Shown here in pieces: positions 1 through 7,778 of a stretch of DNA of 30,284 nucleotides (position 1 is its first letter; every line of letters starts with the position of its first letter). The position numbers were made by a program, and so were the translations under genes. This DNA comes from Sphingomonadales bacterium (GTDB taxonomy: Bacteria; Pseudomonadota; Alphaproteobacteria; Sphingomonadales; Sphingomonadaceae), in NCBI GenBank assembly GCA_018971065.1, contig JAGWVC010000044.1, positions 1-30,284 of the forward strand, read 5' to 3'. The notes beneath the pieces were generated by a model that had not been told where the DNA came from, made no database searches, and saw only the letters and a list, made by a program, of their open reading frames with translations.

Positions 1-150
1 CACCGCGCGCCGCGCGTTCGGCCCCTGCGCCGCCCAGGCCGGGAACGCGGCGCCCGCCTTCGCGGCAATCGCCGGAATATCCGCCGCCTTCATCGCGGGC
101 GCGGAAGAGGCGACCTCGCCGGTCAACGGGTTCAAACGGGTGAATTCCAT
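1..150 (-). CDS. Aldehyde dehydrogenase, N-terminal part (vanillin/benzaldehyde dehydrogenase-like)
   Basis: Partial gene; only the first 50 codons lie in the window and the rest continues past base 1. The protein begins MEFTRLNPLTGEV and continues with an alanine-rich helix containing FPAWAAQGPNARRAV. This is the pattern at the start of NAD(P)+-dependent aldehyde dehydrogenases of the vanillin/benzaldehyde/salicylaldehyde group, cytosolic enzymes that oxidise aromatic aldehydes to acids. The start is supported by a GGAGAG ribosome site six bases before the ATG. It follows the tannase gene on the same strand after a 67-bp gap, so it may be read through or have its own promoter. The catalytic Cys and Glu are outside the window, so the family call rests on the N-terminus alone and substrate specificity is inference. 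Confidence 0.6.
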   Translation of the reverse strand, partial: MEFTRLNPLTGEVASSAPAMKAADIPAIAAKAGAAFPAWAAQGPNARRAV

Positions 151-217
151 CGTGCTCTCCGCAGACTATTAGCTATTCAACATAGCAATATTCGATCATT
201 GCCAGACTGGCAAGCCT
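151..217 (-). promoter_or_regulatory. Intergenic region with a perfect palindrome, before the aldehyde dehydrogenase
   Basis: This AT-rich 67-bp gap holds TTGCCAGACTGGCAA at 199-213, with 7-bp arms around one central base, and a looser GCTAT-TCAAC-ATAGC repeat at 172-186. As RNA the first could form a 6-bp hairpin with a 3-base loop, but no T-run follows, so it is a poor intrinsic terminator. An operator for the aldehyde dehydrogenase gene is equally possible. The CATAGCAAT string at 181-189 recurs upstream of the CapA-like gene at 6577-6585. Confidence 0.35.
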
Positions 218-1747
218 TCACCGCTTTGCCAGCAACCGCACCAGCAGCGGATCGGTCCGGCAGGCATACGAAGCCGCCTTGTCCGATGGCCCCTTGCCGT
301 CCCACCGCGCCGATTGCGGGAACGGGCACAGCTTCCGCGTGAACAGCTCGCGATCCCCGTCGCGCTTCGTCGCCACGATTTCCTCGGGCTTGCGGCCCTG
401 CTCCACCCACTGCACCAGTGACCACAGCACGTCGCGCTCCGGCCCCGGCCACACCGGGCTCTGGCTCATCCCGCCGAACAGGTTCGCCCCCGGCCCACCC
501 CGGCAGTGATACATCCCCGGCACCATGAACAGCCGCACCGATTGCCCCAGCCGCGCCGGGCCGCCCTGCGCCGCCGCCAGCTTGCCGTAATAGCGGATCG
601 TCGGCCCGGCATTGGTCGAAGGGTCCTGCCAGCCCTGATAAATGATCGCCTTGTTGCCGCGCTTCAGAAAGCCGGAAATGTCCAGCTTGTCGGCGCGCAA
701 CTCGGGCATCACCCGGTTCGCGGCGGCCAGATCGGCGCTGCGGCGAAACGTCGTCGCGTCCCAGTCGGGGTTGTCATAGACCGCATCGGCCCACATCGCC
801 CGCAGCAGCGGCGACGGCGGCCCCGGCCGGGTGCGCACGCCGGGGAACAGCCCCCAGTCCATCGGCCGGCCCTTCTCGTCAGGCATCGGCGCCACGATCC
901 GGTCCAGCATCGCCAGCTTCGGCGCGGTCAGGCAGCCATCCACCTGACCCGGCCGGCACAGCAGCGTAGCGGTGCGGAACCGGCAGGCCAGCGGATTCTG
1001 GACAATTCCGTCCTTCACCCCGTCCAGCGCATCGCACTGCGCGAACACGCGGGCTTCGTAGAGCGCCCATTCCGCGTCCGTCAGCATCGCCGCCGGCTGC
1101 CGCTGCTGCGCCAGCGAAAACCACAGCATCCGCACCGATTGCAGCGGCATATATGGCCCCGGCGCCCCGGCCACCACGCCGTCGTAATCGCCCGGATAGT
1201 TCTGCATTTCCTTCAGCGCCTGCCGCCCGCCGCCCGAACAGCCCAGGTAATAGGCGCGGTTCGCCGGCTTGCCGTAATAGCGCGCCAGCAGGCCCTTGGC
1301 CGCCTGCGCGGTCAGGTGGACGGCGCGATGCTCGTAATCAACCCGCGCCTTGGCCCCACGCATCCACCGCGCATCGGCAATCTTGTGCCCGCTGTCGGTG
1401 GTGACGGTGGCAAAACCCTGCGCCACCCGGATCGCCATGTCGCGATAATTGAACACCCCGGCATCGCCGCCGACGCCCGCGCCCAGCAGCCGCCCGTTCC
1501 AGGTCGCCGGCAGCCACAGCTCGAAGCCGATGCTGCCCTCGATCGTCCCTTCCACCCGGCAGAACGCCACGTTGACGGGAATGGCCGCATAGGCCCCCCG
1601 GCTCGGCTCAGCCTGCCAGCCTTGCCCCGGCGAAACCACTGTCGCCGCCGTGACGACAACGTCCCCGTTCGCGCCCCGCAAGCCGGCGCAATCGCCGGCA
1701 GCGGGGCTTGCCGCCGCCGCTGCGAGCAGAAGCGGCGGCAGCGCCAT
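218..1747 (-). CDS. Tannase/feruloyl esterase family protein (copy 1)
   Basis: 509 residues, exported (hydrophobic Ala/Leu-rich N-terminus, residues 1-18). The family hydrolyses esters of hydroxycinnamic or gallic acids. The full CS-D-HC signature is visible: nucleophile Ser171 in GCSGGGRQ, Asp375 in QGWQDP and His414 in GMYHC. Cys170 and Cys415 are positioned for the disulfide that ties the catalytic Ser and His together. The calcium-loop pattern CDALDGVKDG is at 238-247. Its ATG overlaps the stop of the TonB receptor gene as TGATG, implying translational coupling and setting the start; a longer upstream reading frame only reads through the receptor gene. The likely role is to cut an ester substrate brought in by the receptor. 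The family is sure; substrate is unknown. It is a paralogue of the gene at 10480-12009, also 509 residues. Confidence 0.9.
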   Translation of the reverse strand: MALPPLLLAAAAASPAAGDCAGLRGANGDVVVTAATVVSPGQGWQAEPSRGAYAAIPVNVAFCRVEGTIEGSIGFELWLPATWNGRLLGAGVGGDAGVFNYRDMAIRVAQGFATVTTDSGHKIADARWMRGAKARVDYEHRAVHLTAQAAKGLLARYYGKPANRAYYLGCSGGGRQALKEMQNYPGDYDGVVAGAPGPYMPLQSVRMLWFSLAQQRQPAAMLTDAEWALYEARVFAQCDALDGVKDGIVQNPLACRFRTATLLCRPGQVDGCLTAPKLAMLDRIVAPMPDEKGRPMDWGLFPGVRTRPGPPSPLLRAMWADAVYDNPDWDATTFRRSADLAAANRVMPELRADKLDISGFLKRGNKAIIYQGWQDPSTNAGPTIRYYGKLAAAQGGPARLGQSVRLFMVPGMYHCRGGPGANLFGGMSQSPVWPGPERDVLWSLVQWVEQGRKPEEIVATKRDGDRELFTRKLCPFPQSARWDGKGPSDKAASYACRTDPLLVRLLAKR

Positions 1748-4383
1748 CAGAACTTCACCCCGGCGTTCACCGAGACCATGCGCGGAATCGGGTTGGCCGA
1801 TTGCGCATCGTAACCGCGCGCGATGTCCACGAACGGCGGGTTCTGGTTGAACAGGTTGCGCACGTCCAGCCCGATGCGGAAATGCTCGGTCACGTCCACG
1901 CCCATCGCCAGGTCGAAGGTGTTGTACTGGCTGACGGTCTGCACCGGCGTCACCGTGTCGTTCAGGTAGCCCGACAGGTGGTTCCAGGTCAGCCGCCCGC
2001 TCCACTTGCCCACCTTGGCGCCGATATCGGCCTGGCTGCGGAACTTCTGCGGGAAGTTGATGTGGCCCAGCACGTCGGTGATCGCCGAACCCGGCACCGC
2101 CTGGAACAGGTACTTGGTGAAGTACGTGCCCTGAAAGCCCGCATCCAGCTTCACCCGGCCCATCGTCCAGTTGTAGTACACCCCGAAGTCCACGCCCCGC
2201 ACCTGCGACCGGCCCAGGTTCTGCCGCCGGCCATCGACGATGAACGTCACGTTCGCGGTGTTGATTGCCTGGTTGATCGGCAGGCCCGAATTGATCAGCG
2301 CGGTCACCTGCGCCGCCGTCGGGTTGAACGTCACGAACGAGGCGTACAGCGGGTTGGTCAGGATGCCCGCGGTGCCGCGCAGCGCCTGGATCTGGTTCTT
2401 GTAGTCGATGTCGAAATAGCTGACCGTGGCGTGCAGCCCCGCCATCGGGTCAAGATCGGCACCCACCGACCAGGTGCGCGCGGTCTCGGGCTTCAGCGTC
2501 GGGTTGCCACCGGCAATGCCGATGCCCGATTGGTTGCCGTTCGCGCCCGGCAGCGTGTCATAATACAGCCCGGCGCCGCCGGCGATCGTCGAAACCTCGG
2601 TAAAGGTCGGCGCGCGGAACGACTTGCCATAGCTGGCCTGGATCTTCAGCATGTCCGCCGGCTTCCAGGTCAGCCCCAGCTTGGGGTTCGAGGTGTGGCC
2701 GAAATCGCTGTACTTCTCATAGCGCCCCGCCACCGACAGCGACAGTTGCCGGATCAGCGGCATGGCGTTGCCCGCGCCCACCAGCGGGATGAACAGCTCG
2801 CCGTACAGCGCCTTCACCGTGCGGCTGCCCGCATCCTGCACGTCCACCGGCGCGGTCGAGCTGCCGCTCAGCAGGTCGGTGAAAGTGTATTCCTTGCGGT
2901 ACTCGGCGCCTGCCGCCAGCCGCAGGTTGCCGCCCGGCAACGCCAGCACCGAACCGTCGAACTGCACGTTGGCAACGTCCAGCCGGGTCTTGCCGGTGAT
3001 AACGAACAGGTTGTCGCGAATCTTGGCGATCGTCGCCGGGTTGTTCGGCCCGCCGAACACGTTCAGCGCGGTGGCCGCGTTGGTATCGGCCAGCGCCGCG
3101 TTCAGCGCGGCGGTGTTCACGCCGATATGGCGGTCCGAAACGTCGGCCGATTCGCCGTGGGCGTAATGCGCGGTCGCCTTCCAGTCGCCGAACAGCCGCG
3201 CCTCGATCCCCGCCGAGATGTTCCAGCTCCGCCCCCAGTACGGGTTGAAGTCCTCGTCGCCATTGGTCGGCACCAGCGACCAGGCCACCGTTTCCGAGGT
3301 GACCCCGGCGGCGGGGGCGACGAAGAACGGATTGGTGTTCTTCACCGTCGCGTTGATGTTGGTCAGACCCGAAGTGCGGCCCTTGCGGTACGAGAAGAAG
3401 CCGTCGGCGAACACGCGGATGCCGTCGCTGATTTCGTGGCTGAACGCGCTGGTCACCGAAGTGCGGGTCTGCGCGGGGATCACCGCGTCGTACATGTTGT
3501 AGAAGCACTTGTTGGTGGTGCCCGCCACCAGCGAACCCGCCGTCGCCGCCGTGACCCCGCCGGCCGGAATCGCATAGGTCTTGCCGCCGGCGGTGATCGT
3601 GCCGGTGTCGCAGTTGGTCACCCGCAGGTCGCGGCCGCCGCGCGCGACGTTGTTGTCCTGATAGAACGGCAGGTCGAAGCCGCGCAGCGCGTTGTTGTGA
3701 GTCACCTCGCCGGCGATCATGAACGATCCGCCCGACCACTTCTTGCCGTAGATGCCCGAAAGCTGCTGCTCGTTATAGGCGCCATCGGCGGTGCCGCTGC
3801 GCGCGCGCAGCTCGATTCCGTCGAAGTTGCGGCGCAGGATGAAGTTCACCACCCCGGCAATGGCGTCCGAGCCATAGATCGCCGAAGCGCCGTCGGCGAC
3901 GACTTCGACGCGTTCCAGCGCGATCGTCGGCAGCACCGACGGGTCGGTGTACTGGCCCTGCGTGCCCGCCGGCGGCAGGCGCTGGCCGTCATACAGCACC
4001 AGCGTGGCGTTGGTGGAAATGCCGCGCAGGTTGATGCCGGCGCCGCGCGTGGCGTTGGCCGCCGCGTTCTGCGCGGTGCCGCCGTTGCGGTTGACGCCCA
4101 GCGACACCACCTGCGGCACCCGGCGCAGCAGGTCGGCCGACGAGGTTACCGGCTCGCTGGCGATCTTGTCGGCGCTGATCGAGATCACGTTCGACCCCAC
4201 CGGGGCGATGCCGCGAATGCGGCTGCCGGTGACGACGATCGCCGCCTGGTCCTCACCGGAAGCCTGGGCCGCGTCCTTGTCCTTCGCCGGCGCCTGCTGC
4301 GCCTGGGCCGGCATCGCCGCCAGTGCCACGGAAAATGCCGCCAGCGAGATGGCCGACCGGCGAATGGTGTGATTGGTCCTCAT
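1747..4383 (-). CDS. TonB-dependent outer-membrane receptor (copy 1)
   Basis: 878 residues, the usual size for the family. Signal peptide 1-28 ends AMPAQA, then a TonB-box region IVVTGSRIRG at 49-58. The plug domain is recognisable from ADGASAIYGSDAIAGVVN, followed by a 22-strand-type barrel ending in the C-terminal aromatic VNAGVKF. It uses TonB/ExbB energy to pull a large ligand across the outer membrane. An AGGAGGGG ribosome site lies directly after the stop of the upstream transporter gene, 12 bp before this ATG. The downstream tannase start overlaps its stop. This context points to an ester-type aromatic or carbohydrate-linked compound rather than iron, but that is inference. It is related to the receptor at 13769-16438, mainly in the plug. 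Confidence 0.93.
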   Translation of the reverse strand: MRTNHTIRRSAISLAAFSVALAAMPAQAQQAPAKDKDAAQASGEDQAAIVVTGSRIRGIAPVGSNVISISADKIASEPVTSSADLLRRVPQVVSLGVNRNGGTAQNAAANATRGAGINLRGISTNATLVLYDGQRLPPAGTQGQYTDPSVLPTIALERVEVVADGASAIYGSDAIAGVVNFILRRNFDGIELRARSGTADGAYNEQQLSGIYGKKWSGGSFMIAGEVTHNNALRGFDLPFYQDNNVARGGRDLRVTNCDTGTITAGGKTYAIPAGGVTAATAGSLVAGTTNKCFYNMYDAVIPAQTRTSVTSAFSHEISDGIRVFADGFFSYRKGRTSGLTNINATVKNTNPFFVAPAAGVTSETVAWSLVPTNGDEDFNPYWGRSWNISAGIEARLFGDWKATAHYAHGESADVSDRHIGVNTAALNAALADTNAATALNVFGGPNNPATIAKIRDNLFVITGKTRLDVANVQFDGSVLALPGGNLRLAAGAEYRKEYTFTDLLSGSSTAPVDVQDAGSRTVKALYGELFIPLVGAGNAMPLIRQLSLSVAGRYEKYSDFGHTSNPKLGLTWKPADMLKIQASYGKSFRAPTFTEVSTIAGGAGLYYDTLPGANGNQSGIGIAGGNPTLKPETARTWSVGADLDPMAGLHATVSYFDIDYKNQIQALRGTAGILTNPLYASFVTFNPTAAQVTALINSGLPINQAINTANVTFIVDGRRQNLGRSQVRGVDFGVYYNWTMGRVKLDAGFQGTYFTKYLFQAVPGSAITDVLGHINFPQKFRSQADIGAKVGKWSGRLTWNHLSGYLNDTVTPVQTVSQYNTFDLAMGVDVTEHFRIGLDVRNLFNQNPPFVDIARGYDAQSANPIPRMVSVNAGVKF

Positions 4384-4395
4384 GTTTTCCCCTCC

Positions 4396-5412
4396 TCAAG
4401 GATTCGATTTGCGGCGCGCGCTCAGGCGCGGCGCCAGTGACAGCAGGGCGATCGCGGCAATCAGGATGCCCGCGCCGATCAGTTCCGCCGGGCGCGGCAT
4501 CCTGCCGAAATGCAGCAGCGCCAGCAGCACCGCGCCGCCGATGCCCGCCACCAGGCTGGCGGCGCGTTCCAGCGGCACGCAATAGGCGTTCTCGTTCGGG
4601 TCCAGCAGGATGATCACCGCCACCACGCCGATCGCGGCCAGAGTCAGCCCGATCCAGAACAGCGGCCAGATCACCGGGTTACCCCACACGGCAACGAAGC
4701 CATAAGTCAGCTCGCCCGCCTGCCCGCCCAGCCCCGATGCCGAAACCGCCGCCAGCGCCGCCACCGACAGCGGCAGCGCGATCATCTTCTCTTCCACGAA
4801 ATAGCGCCGCAGCGCCGCCGGATCGCCGTCCTTCGACAGCCGGTTCATCACCGCCAGCCGCACGAAGTAGCCCAGCGTGTACAGCACCACCGTCAGCATC
4901 GCCAACGGCGGCAGCTTCAGCCCGCCACGATCGCTCAGCGTGATCGCCAGCGCGGTCGCCACCATTGCCAGCGCCGCCCAGCTCCACCACCGCACCCGGC
5001 GGCCGAACATCAGGTCCACCAGCGGCGCGATGATCAGGATGTCGCCGCGCATGATCAGCTGGATGAACGGGATCGATACCCCCCGGAACGTCAGCGACAG
5101 CGGCACCGTGAACAGCACCAGTGCCGTTCCCAGCCCGGAAAGCGCGGTCAGCCGCGTCGGCACCGGCAGGCGGAACCGGCCCAGTTGCACGGCATGGGCA
5201 TCGCGGTGCCAGCCCGAAAGCCAGATGAACGCATAGGTGAACAGCCAGTTGAAGATCAGCGAGGCCGGCAGCGTCTCCAGCCCGGTCAGCGGCCGTCCCA
5301 ACGCCGCATTGGGCATGGTCGAGACGTACCGCGTGATCATCACGTTGGGCAGGTACAGCGCCAGGTACAGCCCCACCCAGGCTTCCAGCGAAAAGGCGCG
5401 CTTCGCGTTCAT
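4396..5412 (-). CDS. DMT/EamA-like inner-membrane transporter, ten predicted helices
   Basis: 338 residues with about ten hydrophobic segments (near residues 10-30, 48-68, 88-108, 113-137, 141-158, 168-188, 209-230, 239-264, 274-296 and 302-322). This is the 5+5 arrangement of the drug/metabolite transporter superfamily. Weak EamA-like features occur in both halves, for example the segment ending in a charged loop before a new helix (DLMFGRRVRW) and LLDPNENAYCVPLERA in the second half. No recognised specific subfamily. The ATG overlaps the stop of the CapA-like gene as ATGA, so the start is well supported. The stop is followed at once by the ribosome site of the TonB receptor. Placed between a cytosolic metallophosphatase and a TonB receptor, it probably moves the pathway substrate or product across the inner membrane; direction is unknown. 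Confidence 0.7.
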   Translation of the reverse strand: MNAKRAFSLEAWVGLYLALYLPNVMITRYVSTMPNAALGRPLTGLETLPASLIFNWLFTYAFIWLSGWHRDAHAVQLGRFRLPVPTRLTALSGLGTALVLFTVPLSLTFRGVSIPFIQLIMRGDILIIAPLVDLMFGRRVRWWSWAALAMVATALAITLSDRGGLKLPPLAMLTVVLYTLGYFVRLAVMNRLSKDGDPAALRRYFVEEKMIALPLSVAALAAVSASGLGGQAGELTYGFVAVWGNPVIWPLFWIGLTLAAIGVVAVIILLDPNENAYCVPLERAASLVAGIGGAVLLALLHFGRMPRPAELIGAGILIAAIALLSLAPRLSARRKSNP

Positions 5413-6527
5413 GCCGCCACCAGCTCCACCATCTCCGCCCCGGTGCGGAACGCGCCGTTCAGCCCGGCCTCGGCGCTCACCGCCGTCAGGTAATCCACCA
5501 CCGCGCCATGTTCGGCGCTGCCCGGCGCCACGAAGCGCGGCACCGCGTCGCGGCCGATGTGCAGCGGCAGCAGCCCCGCCTTCAGCAGCTTGCCCCCGCC
5601 GATTTCCAGCCGCGCCAGCATGCTCAGCCGCGCCGCCTCGGGGAAGTTGTACAGCCCCTCGAAGTCCGGCTCCCACGCCTCGGCCAGCACGCGGATCTCG
5701 TTCCAGCTTTTCGACTTGGCGTGCGCCTCGTCCATCCTGAGGTCGGTGGCGAAATTGCACAGCGAATGGAACACCGGCTTGCCGTCGATCACCTCGCAGC
5801 CCTTCAGGATATGCGCGTGCCCGCCCAGGATCGCGTCGGCCCCGGCGGCAATCGCGGCGCGCGCCACGTCGCGCTGGTAATCGGCGATTGCGGCGCGCAC
5901 GAAATGGATGCCCCAGTGCTGCGAGACCACGACGACATCGGCCCGCGCCTTCGCCGCGCGAATGTCGGCTTCCATCGCCGCCAGGTCCTCGCGATGCGGG
6001 AAGGTATGGACCCGCGCCGGCGTGCCCGGCTGGTCATGCTCGATCTGCTCGTAGACGGTGTGCGCGCGCATCGGCGCGCAGCCCGGTCGGCGCTCGTCCG
6101 CCCAATAGGCCTGCGGCAGAATGCTGGAATAGGCCAGCATCGCCACCCGGGTGCCATCGCCCAGCACCTTGATCACCGGCGCGCGCGCCTCGGCAATGTT
6201 GGCCCCGGCGCCCACCACCTCGATCCCGGCACCGCGCAAGTGCGCGCGCGTGGCAAAGAACGCCTCGCTGCCCCAGTCCATCACGTGGTTGCCCGCCATC
6301 GAGATCACGTCGAACCCGGCCCGGCCCAGCGCCGCCGCGCCGTCGGGCCGCGCCAGCACCGCGTGCCGCGCCTGCGGCAGCCGCGTGCCGCTGTCGGCAA
6401 AGCTGGTCTCAAGCTGCCCGAACGTCAGGTCCGCCGCGCGCAGCACATCGCGCGTAGCGACGAAACTTTCGTCGTAGTCCTCGCGATCCATCGCAAGATC
6501 GCCGGTGGCAAGCAGGACATGCGGCAC
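5409..6527 (-). CDS. CapA-family (PGA_cap) metallophosphatase-like protein, cytosolic (copy 1)
   Basis: 372 residues, calcineurin-like fold of the CapA/PgsA type. Visible metal-site motifs: GD at 9-10, GQLE ending at Glu40, MAGNHVMD with Asn80-His81 and Asp84, QHWGIH with His204 and His208, and GGHAH at 235-239. Canonical CapA/PgsA proteins act in poly-gamma-glutamate capsule synthesis and carry an N-terminal membrane anchor. This one has none and begins directly in the first beta strand, so it should be soluble in the cytosol. The start is a GTG preceded by GGGAGA; an upstream extension is open but lacks a ribosome site and family similarity. It heads the transcription unit with a transporter, TonB receptor and tannase, so a catabolic hydrolase role is more likely than capsule synthesis. 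A paralogue is at 26190-27296. Confidence 0.85.
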   Translation of the reverse strand: MPHVLLATGDLAMDREDYDESFVATRDVLRAADLTFGQLETSFADSGTRLPQARHAVLARPDGAAALGRAGFDVISMAGNHVMDWGSEAFFATRAHLRGAGIEVVGAGANIAEARAPVIKVLGDGTRVAMLAYSSILPQAYWADERRPGCAPMRAHTVYEQIEHDQPGTPARVHTFPHREDLAAMEADIRAAKARADVVVVSQHWGIHFVRAAIADYQRDVARAAIAAGADAILGGHAHILKGCEVIDGKPVFHSLCNFATDLRMDEAHAKSKSWNEIRVLAEAWEPDFEGLYNFPEAARLSMLARLEIGGGKLLKAGLLPLHIGRDAVPRFVAPGSAEHGAVVDYLTAVSAEAGLNGAFRTGAEMVELVAA

Positions 6528-6803
6528 TCGACTCTCCCAGGCAGCACCCGATGGACTCGGGAATTTAGCAATGCGCCATAGCAATTTTTCTAACCGATAG
6601 CGCAAGCGCTTGCAATGGCACGATGCGATCCTGCCAAAGCCGTGACAATTCCGCCACATCACCCGTTTTTCCTGCTTCGGCAAGCCACTATCGGCAATAA
6701 GAAATGCGCAACAACGCCATGTTTGGCGCAATCCGGCCAATGCAAGGGCTTGCTGCGCCGACTCACCCGGCTAGCCTCGCCCGAAATTCGGGAGAAGCCT
6801 GCC
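6528..6803. promoter_or_regulatory. Divergent promoter region with a LacI-type palindrome
   Basis: This 276-bp divergent gap lies between the CapA-like gene (left) and the alpha/beta hydrolase (right). A perfect 12-bp palindrome GCAAGCGCTTGC is at 6602-6613. Its centre AAGCGCTT fits the AAnCGnTT core of LacI/GalR operators. On the minus strand it overlaps a candidate promoter: -35 TTGCAA (6615-6610), 17-bp spacer, -10 TAGAAA (6592-6587). A direct repeat TAGCAAT occurs at 6566-6572 and 6579-6585, 13 bp apart. A CCGATAG at 6594-6600 is mirrored by CTATCGG at 6688-6694. No LacI-family regulator is in the window. The promoter call is by eye only. Confidence 0.45.
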
Positions 6804-7775
6804 ATGAACAAGCCACTTGCCGCCACGCTCGCCACCTTGGCGCTCGCCCTTCCCGCCGCGCTGCCGGCGCAGACCGCCGCCCCCGGCCTGCCCACCAGCG
6901 TCAGCGCCGAGGCCGAACGCGCTGCGGCCGCTGCCCTGCCCAACGGCCCCGGCAGCGGCCCCTACCCGGCGGTGATGGAAACCGACCCCACCCTGCCCAA
7001 TCACGTCGTCTATCGCCCCGCCATGCTTCCGGCGGCCAAACTCGGCGTGCTGGTCTGGGGCAACGGCGGCTGCCGCGACGACGGCGCCAGCGCGCGCCAG
7101 CACCTGCTGGAAATCGCCTCGCACGGGTATGTCGTCATCGCCCCCGGCCGCATCCTGTCCGGCCCCACCGCCACCGGCCAACGCACCGTCCGCCAGCCCG
7201 GCGCCGACGGCAAGCTGCCCCCCGTCGCCACCACCGCTGCCGACGTCCGCGCCGGCCTCGATTGGGCGCTGCGCGAAAACCACCGCAAGGCCAGCCGCTA
7301 CTTCGGCCGCATCGCGCCATCGCAAACCGCCGTCGCCGGCCACTCGTGCGGCGGGCTGCAGGCGCTGCAGGTGGCGGGCGACCGGCGCATCCATGCCGTG
7401 CTGATCCACAACAGCGGCGTGTTCGCCGATGGCTCGAACCCGATCCAGGGCATCACCGTGGACAAGGCGCTGCTGAAATCGCTGCACACCCCGGTGGTCT
7501 ATTTCCTCGGCGGCCCCGGCGATGTCGCCTTCCCCAACGGCAGCGACGATTTCCGCCGGATCGACCATGTTCCTGCCGTGCTGGTCAACCTGCCGGTCGG
7601 CCACGGCGGCACCTTTTCGCGCGCCAACGGCGGCGCCGTCGCCGCCGCCGCGGTCGATTGGCTGGAATGGCAATTGCGCGGCGACAAGGCCGCCGGCCGC
7701 ACCTTCACCGGCGCCAACTGCCGCCTGTGCGGCGCCGGCACCGGCTGGACCATCGAGCGCAAGCGCATCGACTGA
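6804..7775 (+). CDS. Secreted alpha/beta hydrolase
   Basis: 323 residues with a signal peptide (about 1-23, ending ALPAQT). The fold is recognised from the oxyanion segment LVWGNGGC (83-90) and the nucleophile elbow GHSCGG with Ser181. Probable catalytic acid is Asp240 in GGPGDVAF and the histidine is His267 in VGHGGTF. The family is the broad esterase/lipase-like group found beside tannases; exact substrate cannot be read. The start has a GGGAGAAG ribosome site. It is alone on the plus strand between two minus-strand esterase units. Its stop is only 3 bp from the stop of the convergent gene at 7779. Probably an accessory exported esterase of the same pathway (inference). Confidence 0.8.
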   Translation: MNKPLAATLATLALALPAALPAQTAAPGLPTSVSAEAERAAAAALPNGPGSGPYPAVMETDPTLPNHVVYRPAMLPAAKLGVLVWGNGGCRDDGASARQHLLEIASHGYVVIAPGRILSGPTATGQRTVRQPGADGKLPPVATTAADVRAGLDWALRENHRKASRYFGRIAPSQTAVAGHSCGGLQALQVAGDRRIHAVLIHNSGVFADGSNPIQGITVDKALLKSLHTPVVYFLGGPGDVAFPNGSDDFRRIDHVPAVLVNLPVGHGGTFSRANGGAVAAAAVDWLEWQLRGDKAAGRTFTGANCRLCGAGTGWTIERKRID

Positions 7776-7778
7776 GCG

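Noticed and set aside
1708..4440. Long plus-strand open frame (about 910 codons) opposite the first TonB receptor
   Set aside because: Arg/His/Val-rich translation typical of antisense frames in GC-rich genes; the minus-strand receptor is unmistakable.
5409..6527. Poly-gamma-glutamate capsule synthesis locus
   Set aside because: CapA-like proteins lack membrane anchors and no capB, capC or ligase gene is present; all neighbours are catabolic.
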